64,000 nucleotides of DNA from Bacillota bacterium (GCA_023441055.1 JAEZQY010000019.1:62001-126000); one strand, 5' to 3'; positions 51,861 to 60,894 are shown, numbered from the stretch's first letter. Notes: a model not told the origin generated them from the letters alone. Program-made: numbers and translations.

Positions 51861-53423
51861 ATGGTGATGATCGAGCAATTGTTCATGAGCACCCTGACGA
51901 ATTCCATAGAGGCCGCCTTATTGATCGGTCTTGTGATGGCATGCCATACACTGCTGAGAGACAAGCTCTCTCCGGTCTGGAGGTATGCGCTGTGGATGCT
52001 CGTCATGGGAAAGCTGATGCTGCCATGGTTGCCGGGGAAGCTCGAGAGCAGGTTTAGCTGGTTCGGGCTTCCCAATGGTATTCAGGAGCGGCTAGCTGCA
52101 GAGAGCAGTATGAACCCGCAGGATCAGTTAGTTGGGTCAGCGCTTGCTGACAAAGAGCTGTCTCCAGGGATACATACTGAGCTGTCTACGAGTTATCCTG
52201 CGGGAAGTGAAGCAGCTCTTGATGGATCGCTAGCCATCCTTCAGCTCATATCGCTGGGGTGGCTGGCCGGTGCTGTGCTTGTGCTCCTGTACGCCATGAT
52301 CGGATATATGCGATTTGCAGCAGCATTGCGGAAGGAAGCTGGCTTAATCATGCCTGCTGCGCTCAGAGAGCACTTTCAACAGTGTGTTAGACAAGCCCGT
52401 ATTAAGCAGAAAGTAGAGCTGCGGGTAACGAATATCGTGTCAACGCCGACACTATATGGACTATTTCGCCCGGTGGTGCTGATTCCTCAACCTCTCATCG
52501 GGAAACTGACTGAGACGGATTGGGATTATGTGTTCCAGCACGAATGTATACACTTGAAACGGTTGGATGTAGGGGCGAACTTGATCTTCTTCGTGTTCAC
52601 GTCGATTCATTGGTTCAACCCCATGATCTGGTATGGACAATCTCGGATGAGAATGGAACAGGAGGCGGCGTGTGACGCTAAGCTGCTGACATCTGGGCGT
52701 GTGCGTCAAGCGGATACCTATGCGGCATGCATCATTAAAGTGCTGGAGAACGTTGTGCCTAAGCGAAATCATGCGGCAGGTGTTGGGTTTTCCAGCTATA
52801 AAAATCAAATCACGAGGAGGATTCATATGATTCGAAATCATCGACCAATGAATAGGAGAGTTGCCTTTGTAGGGGCGCTTCTGCTGGCAGCGGCAGCTGT
52901 GATTGCACTGCCATCCGTTTTCGCCAAGGAATCCGATCAGGGAGAGCCTGCTGCGATAATAGTGACAAGCAACGAGCTGACAGCAGATGGGAAGATGCAG
53001 GAGGCACCTCAAACTGAAAGCATGGATACGGATGAAATCTTATTCCAAGCGCCAGCAGCGGGCACAGTGACCTTCACGTATGGCGAGCAGCTTCATCCTG
53101 TAAGCCAGCAGCGGACCATGCATGATGGGATCGACATTGGGAATGAAGAAGGCACGGTTATTCATGCTTCTGCAGCCGGTGTAATCACTGCTGCAACTTA
53201 TGATAAAGCTTATGGCAGCTACATCATCATCAAGCATAACGACATCTGGCAGAGCGAATATCGTCATCTCTCAGAGCTGTCTGTCCAGGAAGGGGATACG
53301 ATTCAAGCTGGTGACCCAATTGGTCTAATGGGTAGTACGGGTCATGCTACAGGCTCTCATCTTCATCTAAGCATCCTCCAGCATGATGCGTATATCGACC
53401 CGATGTCTGTATTGGATCTGTAG
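51861..53423 (+). CDS. BlaR1-like M56 membrane protease fused to an M23 peptidase domain
   Basis: Protein of 520 residues. The N-terminal half is a BlaR1/MecR1-type membrane metalloprotease with four or so membrane helices and the zinc motif H227-E-C-I-H231, followed by the MEQEAACD motif. After a further membrane helix (VAFVGALLLAAAAVIALPSVFA, about 334-353) comes an extracellular linker and, at about 400-520, an M23/LytM domain with His421 and Asp425 (HDGIDIG) and H500-x-H502 (SHLHL). Classic BlaR1 has a penicillin-binding domain there instead. M23 domains bind or cut peptidoglycan peptides, so the sensor may read cell-wall fragments. Target genes outside this operon are unknown. Confidence 0.88.
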   Translation: MVMIEQLFMSTLTNSIEAALLIGLVMACHTLLRDKLSPVWRYALWMLVMGKLMLPWLPGKLESRFSWFGLPNGIQERLAAESSMNPQDQLVGSALADKELSPGIHTELSTSYPAGSEAALDGSLAILQLISLGWLAGAVLVLLYAMIGYMRFAAALRKEAGLIMPAALREHFQQCVRQARIKQKVELRVTNIVSTPTLYGLFRPVVLIPQPLIGKLTETDWDYVFQHECIHLKRLDVGANLIFFVFTSIHWFNPMIWYGQSRMRMEQEAACDAKLLTSGRVRQADTYAACIIKVLENVVPKRNHAAGVGFSSYKNQITRRIHMIRNHRPMNRRVAFVGALLLAAAAVIALPSVFAKESDQGEPAAIIVTSNELTADGKMQEAPQTESMDTDEILFQAPAAGTVTFTYGEQLHPVSQQRTMHDGIDIGNEEGTVIHASAAGVITAATYDKAYGSYIIIKHNDIWQSEYRHLSELSVQEGDTIQAGDPIGLMGSTGHATGSHLHLSILQHDAYIDPMSVLDL

Positions 53424-53479
53424 GTGATGTTTGGTATGCTGGAGGTGTAAGAATCGTCGCGGCTGAATGGAGGAATAAG

Positions 53480-54175
53480 ATGAATCTTGCATCTACAGTA
53501 CGAGAACAGCTGCTTGGGTTGGCGGAGCCCGGTTATCGACAATTCACTTCAGCGCTTATACCGAATATAGACAGTAATACGGTGCTCGGTGTCCGCATGC
53601 CTGCGCTCCGTCAGATGGCCAAGGAGCTGGCGAGAGGCGATTGGCGCGCTTATTTGGCGGATGCGGAGGGTGTGTATTTTGAAGAGGTGATGGTGCAGGG
53701 GCTGGTGTTGGGGTATGTGAAAGCGGAGATTGAGGAACACTTGCGCTATATCGCCGCATTCGTACCCAAGATTGATAACTGGTCAGTGTGTGACAGCTTC
53801 TGCGTGGGCTTGAAGATGACCAAGAAGCATAAAGAACGGGTGTGGGATTTCCTGCAGCCGTTTCTTGCGTCCGATCAGGCTTATGCCATTCGCTTCGGAG
53901 TGGTTATGCTGCTTAATTATTATGTAGATGAAGGATATGTGGATCGTGTGCTGAAGCAGCTTGATCGCATACAGCATGAGGACTATTATGTGAAGATGGC
54001 GGTGGCCTGGGCGATTGCAACGTGTTATACGACGCTGCCTGCGCCGACGATGCGTTACCTGGAGCGGAATACGCTCGATGATTTCACCTACAACAAGGCG
54101 CTGCAGAAGATCACGGAGTCGCTTCGAGTTGACCCGGGGACGAAGGCAATGATTCGCGCCATGAAGCGGAAATAG
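53480..54175 (+). CDS. alkD: DNA alkylation repair glycosylase, AlkD type
   Basis: HEAT-like helical-repeat protein of 231 residues. Conserved catalytic-site residues are Trp101 and Asp105 (IDNWSVCDSF) and the Arg in YAIRFGVVMLLNYY. AlkD removes N3- and N7-alkylated bases without flipping them out. A GGAGGAATAAG site precedes the ATG. It stands just before namA with a 47-base gap. Together with ogt at 15438 the window holds two alkylation-repair genes, not linked to each other. Confidence 0.92.
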   Translation: MNLASTVREQLLGLAEPGYRQFTSALIPNIDSNTVLGVRMPALRQMAKELARGDWRAYLADAEGVYFEEVMVQGLVLGYVKAEIEEHLRYIAAFVPKIDNWSVCDSFCVGLKMTKKHKERVWDFLQPFLASDQAYAIRFGVVMLLNYYVDEGYVDRVLKQLDRIQHEDYYVKMAVAWAIATCYTTLPAPTMRYLERNTLDDFTYNKALQKITESLRVDPGTKAMIRAMKRK

Positions 54176-54222
54176 GTCACAGCTGCGCTTAGAACACACA
54201 CAAACAGAAGGAGACTTGAATC

Positions 54223-55245
54223 ATGGCCAGATTACACACTTCTTACGAGATCAAGGGTCTCAGTCTCAAGAATCGAATTGTTATGCCGCCGATGTGTCAA
54301 TATGCGGTTGATGCCGAGGATGGCAAGCCGAATGAGTGGCATTATGTACATTATGTATCCCGCGCGATTGGTGGTACGGGATTGATTATTATGGAGATGA
54401 CGGATGTGGAGCCGGATGGGCGAATCTCGAACCGCGATCTGGGGCTATGGTCAGATGAGCACGTACCGGCGTTCAAGCGGATTGTCGATGAGGTGCATAA
54501 GTACGGAGCGAAGATCGGCGTGCAGATTGCGCATGCCGGGCGCAAGGCGGAAGATGCAGAGCGGCCGGTGAGTTCATCGGAGTTCGTCGCCAGCGGCGAG
54601 GGATACAAGCGGCCGCGCTCGCTGAGCACGAGCGAGGTGAAGGCGATGGTCATGAAGTTTAAGGATGCCGCGCGGCGCGCGGTTGAGGCTGGCTTCGATA
54701 CGATCGAGCTGCATGGCGCTCACGGTTACTTGATTCACCAGTTCCATTCGCCCAGCATCAATCAGCGTACGGATGAATACGGACAGGAACTGTCGCGATT
54801 CGGTGTGGAGATCATACGCGAGGTGCGCAGCGTGATGCCTGCACATATGCCGCTGATTATGCGGATCTCGGCGGTTGAATATATGGACGGCGGATATGGG
54901 ATTGACCATGCCTTCGCATTGGGTCAGGCGTACCGGGATGCCGGCGTTGATATGTTCCATGTATCCAGCGGCGGCGATGCGCCTCCAGGGCGGAATAAGC
55001 CTGGGAATTACGCAGGATATATGGTTCCTTTCGCGAGGGGCTTCAAGCAGGCGCTGGATGTGCCGGTTATCGCAGTTGGCATGCTGGATGAGCCGCGGAT
55101 CGCAGATGCGGTTGTCGCTAGCGGTGATGCGGACCTGGTCGCGGTGGGAAGAGGGATGCTGAATGATCCGTATTGGGCGCTGCATGCGATTAAGTCGCTG
55201 ACAGGTAAGGTGGAGCCGCCCGCTCCATATGTGAGGGGCGTATAA
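54223..55245 (+). CDS. namA: NADPH dehydrogenase, old yellow enzyme family (YqjM type)
   Basis: FMN-dependent ene-reductase of 340 residues, the size of Bacillus YqjM. Recognised are PPMCQYAVD with the FMN-tuning Cys, QIAHAGRKAE, the substrate histidines in ELHGAHGYLIHQFHSP, INQRTDEYG and the C-terminal Arg finger region. Such enzymes reduce activated double bonds of aldehydes, ketones, nitro compounds and other xenobiotics. GAAGGAGA precedes the ATG. The DUF1801 gene begins 12 bases after the stop, so the two are probably cotranscribed. Confidence 0.95.
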   Translation: MARLHTSYEIKGLSLKNRIVMPPMCQYAVDAEDGKPNEWHYVHYVSRAIGGTGLIIMEMTDVEPDGRISNRDLGLWSDEHVPAFKRIVDEVHKYGAKIGVQIAHAGRKAEDAERPVSSSEFVASGEGYKRPRSLSTSEVKAMVMKFKDAARRAVEAGFDTIELHGAHGYLIHQFHSPSINQRTDEYGQELSRFGVEIIREVRSVMPAHMPLIMRISAVEYMDGGYGIDHAFALGQAYRDAGVDMFHVSSGGDAPPGRNKPGNYAGYMVPFARGFKQALDVPVIAVGMLDEPRIADAVVASGDADLVAVGRGMLNDPYWALHAIKSLTGKVEPPAPYVRGV

Positions 55246-55257
55246 GGAGGGAAGCTT

Positions 55258-55686
55258 GTGGCTTATGAAGCGAAGATGAAGGAGACAGATAACAGCGTTA
55301 TTGCCTTCATTGAGGAGATTGAGAATCCCAAGAAGCGCGCGGACGCTTATCTGCTGCTCGATGTGTTCACGGAGACGACGGGCTATCCGGCGAAGATGTG
55401 GGGACCGAGCATTATTGGCTTTGGCTCGTATCACTACAAGTATGCGTCTGGACATGAAGGCGATGCTCCGCTCACCGGTTTCTCGCCGCGCAAAGCGAAG
55501 CATAGTCTGTATGTGGCGACCGGGGATCCGGAGCGGGATGAGCCCTTGTTGCAGCGGCTAGGCAAGCACACGGCAGGCAAGGCCTGCGTGTACGTCAACA
55601 AGGTGGCGGATATCAATACAGAGGTGCTGAAGGAGATGATTCTGCAGTCCATGAAGTTCATGCGGGAGATGTATCCGGCGGAGTAG
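55258..55686 (+). CDS. DUF1801 protein
   Basis: Protein of 142 residues with a GTG start after AGGAGGGAAG. Its sequence has the DUF1801 pattern: SVIAFIEEIENPKKRADAY near the start, MWGPSIIGFGSYHYKYASG, then GFSPRKAKHSLY and GKACVYVNKVADIN. The family has a YdhG-like fold and an unknown role. It lies 12 bases after namA in the same transcript. Confidence 0.85.
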   Translation: MAYEAKMKETDNSVIAFIEEIENPKKRADAYLLLDVFTETTGYPAKMWGPSIIGFGSYHYKYASGHEGDAPLTGFSPRKAKHSLYVATGDPERDEPLLQRLGKHTAGKACVYVNKVADINTEVLKEMILQSMKFMREMYPAE

Positions 55687-55695
55687 CCAGAGAGT

Positions 55696-55800
55696 GCGTG
55701 AAGCGGAATTAGTGGTGCACGGGCGTATTAAATGATCTGGAAAGTGGCGTGAAGCGGAATTAGTGGTGCGTGGGCGCATTAAATGATCTGGCCGGACTAA
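55696..55800 (+). repeat. Two 51-bp repeat units
   Basis: GCGTGAAGCGGAATT occurs at 55696 and again at 55747, 51 bp apart. AGTGGTGC, a GGGCG stretch and ATTAAATGATCTGG also recur. The second unit ends in CTGGCCGGACTAAATG, close to the reverse complement of the unit ends in the array at 45927. Confidence 0.85.
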
Positions 55801-55805
55801 ATGAG

Positions 55806-55845
55806 AAGCGGTGCCAATAGACGACTATGTCTGCTGGCACCGCTT
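55806..55845. terminator. Long hairpin between convergent DUF1801 and GH50-like genes
   Basis: AAGCGGTGCCA (55806-55816) pairs perfectly with TGGCACCGCTT (55835-55845) around an 18-base loop. There is no clean T run on either side, so it may end both transcripts with help from a factor. Confidence 0.55.
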
Positions 55846-55847
55846 CG

Positions 55848-55883
55848 CTATTCGTGCTATTCGTGCTGTTCGTGCTATTCGTG
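55848..55883. repeat. Four tandem 9-bp units at the end of the GH50-like gene
   Basis: CTATTCGTG is repeated at 55848, 55857, 55866 (as CTGTTCGTG) and 55875. Read on the minus strand each unit is His-Glu-stop or His-Glu-Gln, so the gene's stop codon is itself part of the first unit. Confidence 0.8.
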
Positions 55884-57614
55884 CAAGGTCTGACCGGCCT
55901 GATCCCGATACGCATACATGCCATAGCCGACAGACCGGCAAGCCTCTACGAGCTCGGAGTAGGGCTGGTCGCAGATGTCCACGAAGCCGATCTGATAATT
56001 CTCGCCGTCGAAGCGGCCGGTGTACATCTGATCCATATACTGGAACCAGTGCGTTCCGATCAGATGCGGATTCGCCAAGCTGCTCCGCACATATTCCTTG
56101 TAAGCCTCCGCGCGATGCGCCTGATCGACCGCTCCCTTGAGCCCGGTGTGCGGCAAGCCCCGGTCAGGCGCGCCGATATGGAATTCTCCGATTATCGCGG
56201 GTTTATCAACTGCACCATCCAGCCAGACGAAATCACGCAGCGAGTACTTGTAGAAATTAAAGCTGACGACATCGCAATACTTCGCGGACAGGCGTACAAT
56301 CGCATCGGCATCGGCTCCCTCATGCGGATAACGGTGATGGTCCAGCCGGCATCCCAGATACAGCTTATTGGGGATCCACTTCTTCATCGCTTCGCTCACG
56401 AGCTGGAAGTACCGCTCCCACAACTGCGGGTCCATCGAGCCGTGAATCTCATTATCGACGAATACCCCGACGCACCAGGGATCATCATTCACTAGCTTAC
56501 CCAGCTCTTCCAATTGCGACTCCAAATCCTGCAGCCACAGCGGATTATGCACATCCGGGAACTCCCGCTTCAGCCATGATCGCGTCTCGATCCATGCCGT
56601 ATACGGCGTCTGCCTCATCTCGCAGATGTCTCGCTCACTATGATTAGCTAACGTATTCAGTCCCCAGCTGCGAAGTCGATCATGCGCCAGCTGACGCGAT
56701 GTATTCACCCAATTGTCGCCATACTTGCGTGTCAGATTCGAGATTCGGAAGTCACCAGCCCCTGGGATCTCAGCAAAATAATGCTCACGCCCTTCGAAGG
56801 CCGTCGCTTGATCAGATCGCACGCAGCAGATGCCATGCGACCAGAACAAGTATCCGTCGGGATCGACGAACCACCACTTGCCGCGCACCTTCTCCACCCG
56901 GAAGTGCCCCGTCGCTTGCAGCTGCGGTCCATTCCCCCAGCCGCCGTATCGGCTCCATTCCATTGGGCCGCCCCACGTGGACAGATCTTGATCCTCTTGG
57001 AGTCTGGACTTGACCAAATCATGGTCATCATGCGTCTTGCCAGGCCAATCCTTATGGATAAACTGACCGTACTTATCGATGAAGGGGAAGTAGCTGTCCG
57101 CTAACTCGGATTTATCAAGCACCTGTAATTCCTTATATGGTATAATTCCATCTACATGAATCGAATACATGCGTTCAGGGGCTAATAGGTAGAGCTGTAA
57201 CTTATGAATAGCTGCCGGATCAATCGGATTCCACAGCACCATGGAGCCGTCGGGCAAGCCGTTCATGCCTGTGAAGAAGCCGTCCATATCACGGGATTGT
57301 CTAGGGCGAATGAATAGAACGGTCAATGGCTGCGTCTCACCAGGCGCGACGGTCTCGAAGCCTTGATTCCAGAAATTGTCATTCAGCATGGCATAGAGCG
57401 TCACTTCCTCATCGGAGGTATTCGTTACGAGAATGGACAAACCCATATAATCGCTGAAGTCGGCCGCATCGAAGGTCATAGTCACGCTAGGCATCTTCTT
57501 ACCGGCGCTGAAGGTAATCTCGCACTGACCCAGCATGGCATTGGTGACGTTCACTTGGCTGCCTTGTCCCTCTGCTTGAAATTGGGTAAGCCTCTGTGTC
57601 GTTGCATCATTCAT
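55875..57614 (-). CDS. Glycoside hydrolase, GH50 (beta-agarase)-like
   Basis: Protein of 579 residues, no signal peptide. An N-terminal beta-sandwich (about 1-190) carries TVLFIRPRQSRDMDGFF and ends in DKYGQFIHKDWPGKTHDD. The catalytic barrel has predicted acid/base Glu in GVFVDNEIHG and nucleophile Glu in AIIGEFHIGAPDRG, and ends THWFQYMDQMYTGRFDGENYQIGFVD, the pattern I know from GH50 agarases. The activity could be on agar-type or other galactans; cytoplasmic location suggests short oligomers. Start 57614 is 6 bases after GGGAGGG. It is divergent from the YesN/YesM pair at 57747. Confidence 0.8.
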   Translation of the reverse strand: MNDATTQRLTQFQAEGQGSQVNVTNAMLGQCEITFSAGKKMPSVTMTFDAADFSDYMGLSILVTNTSDEEVTLYAMLNDNFWNQGFETVAPGETQPLTVLFIRPRQSRDMDGFFTGMNGLPDGSMVLWNPIDPAAIHKLQLYLLAPERMYSIHVDGIIPYKELQVLDKSELADSYFPFIDKYGQFIHKDWPGKTHDDHDLVKSRLQEDQDLSTWGGPMEWSRYGGWGNGPQLQATGHFRVEKVRGKWWFVDPDGYLFWSHGICCVRSDQATAFEGREHYFAEIPGAGDFRISNLTRKYGDNWVNTSRQLAHDRLRSWGLNTLANHSERDICEMRQTPYTAWIETRSWLKREFPDVHNPLWLQDLESQLEELGKLVNDDPWCVGVFVDNEIHGSMDPQLWERYFQLVSEAMKKWIPNKLYLGCRLDHHRYPHEGADADAIVRLSAKYCDVVSFNFYKYSLRDFVWLDGAVDKPAIIGEFHIGAPDRGLPHTGLKGAVDQAHRAEAYKEYVRSSLANPHLIGTHWFQYMDQMYTGRFDGENYQIGFVDICDQPYSELVEACRSVGYGMYAYRDQAGQTLHE

Positions 57615-57746
57615 GGTTAACCCTCCCAGAACCGATTTGATGTTTATTATAGCCCAATGCACATCAGGCTCACACAGGATAATCTATGGATTGATCGTAT
57701 ATATTTATGGATTTGGTCGGATATAATGAGCAAGGGGTGATCGCAT

Positions 57747-59015
57747 ATGAAGTTGCTTCTAGTGGATGATGAATGGTTCACGCGCGATGGGATTATGGAG
57801 AGCCTTCCTTGGGAGGAGCTCGGCATCGCACAGGTTGAACAAGCTGACGATGGCGTGAATGCGCTCGAGGTAGTCGAGCAATTCCAGCCGGATATTCTGC
57901 TGACTGATGTTCGTATGCCGCGGATGACAGGGACCGAGCTGGCATACGCGATACGTGAGCGCTTCCCTTCCTGCTATATCATCTTCATGAGCGGTTTTAC
58001 AGATAAGGAATATATGAAGGCAGCGATTAATGTGTCGGCTACGGCCTATGTGGAGAAGCCGATCCAAATTGCTGAATTGAAGGCAGCGATTGAGAAGGCG
58101 GTTCTGCTGGCTCGTCGAGCGAGGCAGATTAAGGACATGGAGCAACATTATGATATGTCCATCCCAGTGCTGCGTCAGGAGCTCGCCTGGCTGCTGGTCC
58201 GTAAGAACATGTCGCAGGATACACTGCTCGAATTTTTCAGAATTGCTTATCCAGAGCTTCCGCTTGACGCGGATTATGCAACTATTCTAATAAAGCCGTT
58301 CCAGCCTGAGCATGAGTCGCAGGAAAACGTTACATTGTTATTCAAGACCGTGATCCAGACGATGGGGCATGCTTTCGCAAGAGACGGTCTGCAGATGCTG
58401 GCTTCGGTGAAGGATGATGAGCTTGTTGTCGCCCATTGTTGTCTGAAGGATGTCGAATCAGGCGCACTGCGGGAGGCCTGTCTACGGCTGAGCGAGTCTC
58501 TGAACAAGATCTGCGAGTCGCAGATATCGATCGGTATTGCGGTGTCGGGCATCCTGCAGGTGCAGCAATCCTATGCGGCGGCATTGGCCAGTTATGGCGA
58601 GCTGGGCTGGAAGCCCGGCGGTCCGTCTCTAGTAATCGCGGACACTGCTGCGGTCGATGACCGTGCTGCGGCTGCGGAGCAGCCCAAGAAGAATCCGCTG
58701 GTCAGCCAGATCCTGACGTATATTGACGACCATTATGCGGAGGACAGCTTGTCGCTCCAGCAGATCTCGGAGCATATGTATCTAACACCCTCCTATATGT
58801 GTGTGATCTTCAAGGATGAGACGAATATTACCATCAATCAATACATCGCGACAGCGAGAATCGAGAAGGCCAAGGAGATGCTGCGGGACAGCAGGGTCAA
58901 GGTTAAGGATGTCGCCGTTATGGTCGGGTATAACGATAGTAATTATTTTGCCAAGATATTCAAGAAGCATACCGGACTAACGCCTGTTGAATTCAGGGAG
59001 CTGGCTAATCGATGA
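57747..59015 (+). CDS. YesN-like response regulator
   Basis: Protein of 422 residues: receiver domain (VDDEWFTRDG, phospho-acceptor Asp in ILLTDVRMPRMTG, Lys in YVEKPIQI), a divergent middle region, and a C-terminal AraC-type DNA-binding domain (LQQISEHMYLTPSYMCVIFKDE and VKDVAVMVGYNDSNYFAKIFKK). It overlaps the following sensor kinase gene by four bases. The sugar importer 1.9 kb downstream on the same strand and the divergent GH50-like gene are its likely targets. Confidence 0.94.
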   Translation: MKLLLVDDEWFTRDGIMESLPWEELGIAQVEQADDGVNALEVVEQFQPDILLTDVRMPRMTGTELAYAIRERFPSCYIIFMSGFTDKEYMKAAINVSATAYVEKPIQIAELKAAIEKAVLLARRARQIKDMEQHYDMSIPVLRQELAWLLVRKNMSQDTLLEFFRIAYPELPLDADYATILIKPFQPEHESQENVTLLFKTVIQTMGHAFARDGLQMLASVKDDELVVAHCCLKDVESGALREACLRLSESLNKICESQISIGIAVSGILQVQQSYAAALASYGELGWKPGGPSLVIADTAAVDDRAAAAEQPKKNPLVSQILTYIDDHYAEDSLSLQQISEHMYLTPSYMCVIFKDETNITINQYIATARIEKAKEMLRDSRVKVKDVAVMVGYNDSNYFAKIFKKHTGLTPVEFRELANR

Positions 59016-60805
59016 ACGGATTTAATCGACTGATCTTCCATCTCCTGCACAATACGTCGCTGAAGTCGAAGCTGCTCGTCTCGTATTCGGTTCTGATCCT
59101 GATCCCATTGCTGACGATTTCCCTATACGCCTATACGAAAATTACCGATATCATTCATGATCGCGCGATTTATTCAGCACAGCAAGGCTTCGACCAGACA
59201 CATGCGTACCTCACTTATATGATGTACAAGATTATTCGGTCCTCGGACCTGATTGCCACGAATGAACGCCTGAGAGAAATTCTGGACAAGTCGCATATGA
59301 GCACCCCGCTCGAAGAGCAGGTCGAGGACATGCTCTATCTGGTGCGTTTTCTAACCTCGTTCCGGGACGCAGAGGATATCCACCAGGTGAAGCTGTATGT
59401 GAACCCGGGCATGGTCTACTCGGATGAGAATCGGAACATATTCAATATGAGTAATGTGGCAGACTATCCATGGTTTGAGCGGCTGCGAGTGAGTCAGGAT
59501 AAGGTGACGGGATTGCCGGCCAGCTACTTCGACTACGAGGGCAATCATCCGGAGGTCGTATCGCTTGCTCGGAAGATTTCGCGGGTGACCAGCTACCAGG
59601 AGAGCGTAGGGGTACTCCGAATTGATATTATGCAGGATAAGCTGGATCAGATTCTGGTCAGCGCCAATTCGAACAAGGAGAGCTTCACCTTCTTGCAGAA
59701 CGAGGAAGGTCTTATTGTGGCGAGCTCGCACTCGGATGGATTAGTGGATGCGGAGAAGCTCAGCTGGCTCCACGCGAACAATGACGATGAGGAGGTCGGC
59801 TTCACGTCTGCTGAGTTCGATGATCGGAAGGTGATCTATGAGAGCCGTATTATCCCATATACCGATTGGCGCATGATCACAGTGCTGCCCGAGAGAGCGA
59901 TTGTTAGAGAGCTTGGGCGGCTCAGAATCGAATTCCTATTCCAGATTCTGGCGCTGGGTACCGTAGCGTATGCGTTCGGCTATTACATCTCAATCTCCAT
60001 AACCCGGCGGATCTCCCGGCTCGTGAGCCGGATGAAGCGCGTGCAGCAGGGTGAGCTCGATTCGATTATCCCCCACCAGGATAAGGATGAAATTGGAGAG
60101 CTTGTAGATAATTACAACTATATGCTAAGCCGAATCGCTGTGCTGGGCGAGGAGCAGTACCGGATGGGTCAGGACTTGAAGACCGCCGAGCTGAGCGCGC
60201 TGCAATCACAGATCAACCCGCACTTCCTGTACAATACGCTGGATCTGATCAACTGGCTCAGCCAGAAGAATATGGTGTCGGAGATTAGCGACGTGACGAT
60301 CGCGCTAGCGAACTTCTACAAATTCAGCTTGAACAAGGGACGGGACATCTCGACCATCGATTATGAGCTTAGACATGTCAGCTCCTATGTACAGATTCAG
60401 AATGTTCGATTCCGTAATAAAATTCACCTCGTGCTAGATGTCGAGGAGGACGCCCTGCGGTTCACGATACCGAAGATTACGCTTCAACCGATCGTGGAGA
60501 ATGCCATCCATCACGGCATCCTGGAGAAGCCGGATAAGGAAGGCGTAGTTGAGATCCGTGTGTGGACAGAGATGGACCATGTGGTGCTGTGTGTCCGAGA
60601 TGATGGAGTAGGCATTCCGGCGGATCGGATGCAGCTGATCGAGCACGGCAATCCGATCAGCGAGCGAGGCAATCATTATGCCATTCGCAACATCAACGAA
60701 CGGCTGCGCCTCGTGTATGGGGAAGCGTATCGTTTGGAATACAAGAGTGAAGTCGGTGTTGGCACAGAAGTATATATACGGATCCCGGCGAATGACCCTG
60801 AGTAG
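59012..60805 (+). CDS. YesM-like sensor histidine kinase
   Basis: Membrane kinase of 597 residues: helix 1 (LLVSYSVLILIPLLTISLYAY), extracellular dCache-like sensor domain (about 45-305), helix 2 (FQILALGTVAYAFGYYISI), HAMP, His_kinase motif SQINPHFLYNTLDLINW and HATPase with PIVENAIHHGI and DDGVGIPADRM. The last codons lie in the 5' arm of a terminator. It probably detects an extracellular oligosaccharide. Confidence 0.94.
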   Translation: MNGFNRLIFHLLHNTSLKSKLLVSYSVLILIPLLTISLYAYTKITDIIHDRAIYSAQQGFDQTHAYLTYMMYKIIRSSDLIATNERLREILDKSHMSTPLEEQVEDMLYLVRFLTSFRDAEDIHQVKLYVNPGMVYSDENRNIFNMSNVADYPWFERLRVSQDKVTGLPASYFDYEGNHPEVVSLARKISRVTSYQESVGVLRIDIMQDKLDQILVSANSNKESFTFLQNEEGLIVASSHSDGLVDAEKLSWLHANNDDEEVGFTSAEFDDRKVIYESRIIPYTDWRMITVLPERAIVRELGRLRIEFLFQILALGTVAYAFGYYISISITRRISRLVSRMKRVQQGELDSIIPHQDKDEIGELVDNYNYMLSRIAVLGEEQYRMGQDLKTAELSALQSQINPHFLYNTLDLINWLSQKNMVSEISDVTIALANFYKFSLNKGRDISTIDYELRHVSSYVQIQNVRFRNKIHLVLDVEEDALRFTIPKITLQPIVENAIHHGILEKPDKEGVVEIRVWTEMDHVVLCVRDDGVGIPADRMQLIEHGNPISERGNHYAIRNINERLRLVYGEAYRLEYKSEVGVGTEVYIRIPANDPE

Positions 60806-60830
60806 CAGCTGCTGCTCAGGTTTTTTATTT
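60797..60830 (+). terminator. Terminator after the YesM-like gene
   Basis: A 24-base hairpin, CCTGAGTAGCAG (60797-60808) against its partner ending CTCAGG (60820), includes the kinase stop codon and is followed by TTTTTTATTT. It separates the two-component genes from the importer operon. Confidence 0.88.
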
Positions 60831-60865
60831 ACGAAAAGATACTCCTGCATTTCTAAAAGAATTAC

Positions 60866-60894
60866 GGTAACAATAAAAAGGGGTGTCTGTTACC
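60866..60894 (+). promoter_or_regulatory. GGTAACA-N15-TGTTACC inverted repeat before the importer operon
   Basis: GGTAACA (60866-60872) and TGTTACC (60888-60894) form a perfect 7-bp dyad about 45 bp before the permease start. It might be the binding site of the YesN-like regulator, or a leader hairpin. Confidence 0.35.

Noticed and set aside
54574..55503. Minus-strand frame of 309 codons
   Set aside because: It lies opposite namA and DUF1801, both well supported; it shows no protein-like pattern.
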